The position numbers were made by a program, and so were the translations under genes. Shown in pieces: positions 61,423 to 64,000 of a stretch of DNA of 64,000 nucleotides. The notes beneath the pieces were generated by a model. That model had not been told where the DNA came from. It was given only the letters and a program-made list of their open reading frames with translations, and ran no database searches. The stretch covers positions 6,882,001-6,946,000 of the forward strand of contig BJHW01000001.1 in the NCBI GenBank assembly GCA_005405945.1, given 5' to 3'. Within the stretch, counting starts at the first letter, position 1; every line of letters begins with the position of its first letter. Source of the stretch: Streptomyces violaceusniger (GTDB lineage Bacteria > Actinomycetota > Actinomycetes > Streptomycetales > Streptomycetaceae).

Positions 61423-62081
61423 GACGGCCCCGCCTCTCCGAAGATGATGAGGTCCTTGTCCCCGAAGGCCGCGCACAGCTCCTCGTCCAGGCGCCGGGCC
61501 CGGCAGACCCAGACCGGGCCGGACGCCTCGGTGTCGCCCAGCGGGACGCCCTCCTGGTCCAGGAAGAAGGTCTGCACGACGAACACCGGCCCTTGGCGCC
61601 GCCGCAGCACGGCGCCCGCGGCCGCTTCCGGTGCCCGCGGGCGGTTGCGGACCAGGAAGGAGACCACATCGCGGTAGCGGACGACGCCGCGCGGCGATAC
61701 GCGCCGGGCGCCCGTCCCGCGGAGCGTCACCTCGAAGGTGCCGAGGAAACGGTCGTCGGCGGCCGTCTCACGAGAGTCGCGCCGGTCAGGCATGGGCCGT
61801 GAGCCGCGTCGGTCAGGCATGGGCCGTGAGCCCCGCTGGTCCGGCATGGCCCTAGAGCCGCGCTGGTCAGGCATGGGCCGTGAGCCGCGCTGGTCAGGCA
61901 TGGGCTTCCCCCGTCTTCCGAATCCGTCGTCCGAACCGGTCGTCCGAAGAGGCGGACCCCCGACTCCCCCGGCGAGGGCCCGACACCGATCCTGCGCGCC
62001 CCGCGTGTCGCTTTTCGTCCCCCGGGGCGGTGGGAAATCCGGGAGATCGCTGTCGGCGCCCGTGACGACAGAAACCGACAT
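61416..62081 (-). CDS. Repeat protein of the kinase/AAA operon
   Basis: A 221-residue protein with three parts. The N-terminal 55 residues are Gly/Pro-rich. Five tandem 9-residue repeats follow (GSRPMPDQR type, residues about 59-103). The C-terminal domain of about 110 residues begins RFLGTFEVTLRGTG and includes VSFLVRNRPRAPE, VFVVQTFFLDQEG and WVCRARRLDEELC, probably a small alpha/beta domain. Both the repeat and the fold are unknown to me. The ATG at 62081 is 42 nt after the response-regulator stop. Start is uncertain. Confidence 0.6.
   Translation of the reverse strand: MSVSVVTGADSDLPDFPPPRGTKSDTRGAQDRCRALAGGVGGPPLRTTGSDDGFGRRGKPMPDQRGSRPMPDQRGSRAMPDQRGSRPMPDRRGSRPMPDRRDSRETAADDRFLGTFEVTLRGTGARRVSPRGVVRYRDVVSFLVRNRPRAPEAAAGAVLRRRQGPVFVVQTFFLDQEGVPLGDTEASGPVWVCRARRLDEELCAAFGDKDLIIFGEAGPSC
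61780..61914. repeat. 27-bp tandem repeat, five copies, coding
   Basis: Copies of GGTCAGGCATGGGCCGTGAG with GCCGCGCT variants, each 27 bp, encode GSRPMPDQR-type units in the repeat protein. Spacing is uniform and in frame. Confidence 0.85.
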
Positions 62082-62123
62082 CCGCGCGGGCCCCCGTCGC
62101 TCGGCGCCCCGTCGCTCGGCCCC

Positions 62124-63077
62124 TCAACGCTCGGCCCCGCCCCGGCGCGGCGCATGCGCCCCCAGCTCGGTCAGCCGGCGCAGCAGCAGATCCGGTTTGG
62201 TGTGCCGGGAGCACACGTACATCGCGAACATCATGCGGATGTCGGCCGGTTTGGAGTTGATCCCGCAGGCGGTCATGGCCCGGTCGATCTGCGTACGGAC
62301 CGTGGAGACCTTCACATCGAGGTGGGCGGCCGTCTCCTCGTACGAGTACCCGTCCGCGTACCACTCCAGGGCCCGGACCTGGCCCTCGCTCAGCCCGGCC
62401 GCCCAGGGGGAGAACACCACGGGCTCATGGGCGGGCGGCTGTTCGGCCGACGAGGCCATGTAGAGCGCGTCCAGCAGGGTCAGCTGGCCGAGCCCGGCCC
62501 GGGCGCACTGCATCCGGAAGTCCCGCAGATCCTCCCCGTAGCGCTTCTCGCTGACGCCCAGCTCCTCCAGGATCCAGGCCACCCGGCCGCCACGGGCCGT
62601 GCGCCCCAGCAGATCGGCGAAGTACGGCGGCACGCTGAGCCCGCATTCGCGCACCGCCGTCTCCAGGGCGGAGGCCAGATGCGGTTTCAGCCAGTGCGGA
62701 TGGTTGCGGGCGTCCCATACGGCATTGGCCAGGACCGCCGCGCCGACCGTCTTGCCGAAGACCGCCTTCGCCCCGCACACCCAGGGGGCCACCCGCTGGC
62801 GCCACTGCTCCGCCGCCGTGCACACCACCACGTCCGAGCGGCGCACCAGATCGGCGAACTGCTCGGCGGTGCCGACCCCCATCATGTCCGCCACGCACAC
62901 GTCGTACTCCGCGCCGCTCACCTCGAGCTGCTCCACGGAGTCCACCTCGCTGACCACGGTCAGCCGTGGATCGGCGTTCAGCGCGGCCACCAGGCCGCGT
63001 CTGGTCATCTCATGGTCCTCGACCACCGCCACCTGGAGTGGCTGCTTCGGTCCGTACTCGGCCGACTCGTCCCTCAT
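62124..63077 (-). CDS. Response regulator with LuxR-type output domain
   Basis: A 317-residue regulator. The receiver domain keeps the acidic pair in VAVVEDHEMTRRGLVAALN, the phospho-Asp in DVCVADMMGVG, the Thr in VVVCTAAEQW and the Lys in VFGKTVGAAV. A central helical linker follows, then the helix-turn-helix GLSEGQVRALEWYADGYSYE continuing ETAAHLDVKVSTVRTQIDRA. The long linker is unusual for NarL-type proteins. The stop-to-start distance to the next gene is 42 nt and its ATG overlaps the kinase stop (ATGA). Target genes are unknown; the operon itself is a candidate. Confidence 0.85.
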   Translation of the reverse strand: MRDESAEYGPKQPLQVAVVEDHEMTRRGLVAALNADPRLTVVSEVDSVEQLEVSGAEYDVCVADMMGVGTAEQFADLVRRSDVVVCTAAEQWRQRVAPWVCGAKAVFGKTVGAAVLANAVWDARNHPHWLKPHLASALETAVRECGLSVPPYFADLLGRTARGGRVAWILEELGVSEKRYGEDLRDFRMQCARAGLGQLTLLDALYMASSAEQPPAHEPVVFSPWAAGLSEGQVRALEWYADGYSYEETAAHLDVKVSTVRTQIDRAMTACGINSKPADIRMMFAMYVCSRHTKPDLLLRRLTELGAHAPRRGGAER

Positions 63078-64000
63078 CCGACGCCCCCTTGACTCGGCTC
63101 GGTCGTGTAGCTCGGCTCGGTGTTGTTGTCCCGTTGGATCGGCAGGGTGAGCGTCACCTGCGTGAACCCGGCGACCGACCGCACCCGCAGCGCCCCGCCC
63201 CGCTCGCGCAGCAGGCTCTCGTGCAGCGCCAGCGACCGCATGGCGCCGACCCCGCGCGCCAGCACCGCGGGCGGGAAGCCCACGCCCTCGTCGGTGACGA
63301 CCAGCTCCACCAACTCGCCGCCGTCGGCGTCCTCGACGAGGTCCACGTGCAGCACCGCGTCGTGCACCCCGGCGCTGCGCTCCACATTGATCAGCAGGGC
63401 GCGCAGCGCGGGCTCCAGCAGTTCCACCTGGGAGGGCAGCACCCGGGCCGCGGCGCCGACCACCCGGTCGGTGACGATCGGCTCCACGGTGAGGGTGTCG
63501 TTGGTGGCCAGGGCCACCTGCCGGTGGACCATGCCGATCAGCGGCACCGACTCGCTGAACCGCCCGGTGCCGATGAAGGTGGCCAGCCGCTCCCGCGCCA
63601 CCACCGCCGATTTGCGCAGCGAGTCGATCTGCTCGGGATCCGAGGCGTCGATCCGCTGGAAGGCGTTGAGGGTGTGGCCGAGGTGGTTGTGGAGCTCGAT
63701 GGCGAGCAGTTTGCGCTGCTCCTGCTCATGCAGCTGAAGACTCATGTCGCCCAGGTCGGCGGCGAGTTGCAGCAGGAATGCGGCGCCGCGGCGGATGAGA
63801 TACGCCAGCGCCCCGTAGCCGGTGAGCCCGATGAGCACATCGGAGCGGGCCAGCGCCGCCGGGCCGCCGTCGCCCAGGGCGACGACCGCGGCGTAGGAGG
63901 CGGCGATCGCGCTGGTGCCGGTGAGCAGCACCCGCCGCGGCTGGCCGAGCGCCGAGCCGATGCCCGCGGCCGAGATCTGCTCGGTGGTCAGCACCAGCAG
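63074..64000 (-). CDS. Sensor histidine kinase, partial (N-terminus outside the window)
   Basis: The C-terminal 309 residues of a membrane kinase reading in from beyond 64000. Hydrophobic segments (VLLTGTSAIAASYAAVVALG and VLIGLTGYGALAYLI) are likely membrane helices. The phospho-acceptor His is in IELHNHLGHTLNAFQRID, which fits HisKA_3 kinases of the NarX/DesK type. The catalytic domain has a degenerate N-box (ALLINVERSAG), VVTDEGVGFPP as G1 and GVGAMRSLALHESLLRERGG as G2. It overlaps the response regulator gene by 4 nt, so the two are a cognate pair. Confidence 0.8.
   Translation of the reverse strand: MLVLTTEQISAAGIGSALGQPRRVLLTGTSAIAASYAAVVALGDGGPAALARSDVLIGLTGYGALAYLIRRGAAFLLQLAADLGDMSLQLHEQEQRKLLAIELHNHLGHTLNAFQRIDASDPEQIDSLRKSAVVARERLATFIGTGRFSESVPLIGMVHRQVALATNDTLTVEPIVTDRVVGAAARVLPSQVELLEPALRALLINVERSAGVHDAVLHVDLVEDADGGELVELVVTDEGVGFPPAVLARGVGAMRSLALHESLLRERGGALRVRSVAGFTQVTLTLPIQRDNNTEPSYTTEPSQGGVG

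Noticed and set aside
61780..61914. Possible CRISPR array (five evenly spaced 27-bp repeats)
   Set aside because: The repeats are contiguous without spacers and keep a reading frame; no cas gene is present.

Overview
The window reads as about 64 kb of Streptomyces (or close streptomycete) chromosome. The evidence is very high G+C, GTG/TTG starts, G/C at third codon positions, and typical streptomycete genes: an HrdD-type sigma factor behind a sigma-R promoter, a DmdR-type iron box, a SepX/GlpR divisome protein, tricorn protease and a poly-Ser FmdB protein. No assembly-line biosynthetic cluster is present. Most of it looks like ordinary chromosome, with one small accessory stretch beside a tRNA-Ala gene (about 36-39 kb) and one TnpB transposon (57.6-58.9 kb).

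Layout. 0-4 kb: iron-siderophore binding lipoprotein behind an iron box, then a Rieske oxygenase / His-rich small protein / ferredoxin-reductase operon and two small membrane proteins. 4-14 kb: two TetR regulators, a secreted M6 metalloprotease, a DHA2 multidrug exporter, a MarR/extradiol dioxygenase pair, a questin-oxidase-like protein and hrdD. 14-19 kb: an SDR and the fruR-fruK-fruA fructose operon. 19-26.7 kb: flavoprotein, S58 peptidase, truncated AMP-binding protein, mscL, SAF protein, MTA phosphorylase, FmdB and a K+/H+ antiporter. 26.9-36 kb: penicillin acylase, folate cyclo-ligase, then galU, glp/moeA, moaC, mog, a GNAT gene and sepX/glpR, and tRNA-Ala(CGC). 36-39.3 kb: decayed transposase and a beta-propeller lipoprotein. 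39-49 kb: MerR/aldo-keto reductase, Dps, trypsin-like lipoprotein, exonuclease III, and a MerR-controlled Baeyer-Villiger monooxygenase / hydrolase / SDR operon. 49-55.5 kb: tricorn protease and a TetR/MMPL pair. 55.6-59.7 kb: a Ni/Co ECF transporter operon, with a Nur-box-like site upstream, split by the TnpB transposon. 59.9-64 kb: a five-gene minus-strand operon encoding a histidine kinase, a response regulator, a repeat protein, a small membrane protein and an AAA ATPase, running off the end of the window.

Fifteen genes are broken by 18 apparent single-base deletions, nearly all in runs of four or five G or C. In every case one added base restores a full-length family protein. I therefore annotate them as whole genes with a frameshift and suspect base-calling or assembly errors rather than biology; the transposase remnant is the only one I call a pseudogene. 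Functional systems that stand out: the Glp/SepX cell-division module, the alcohol-ketone-ester cascade, the metal-regulated sites (iron box, Nur box), the stress sites (sigma-R promoter, CIRCE) and the uncharacterised kinase/AAA operon.
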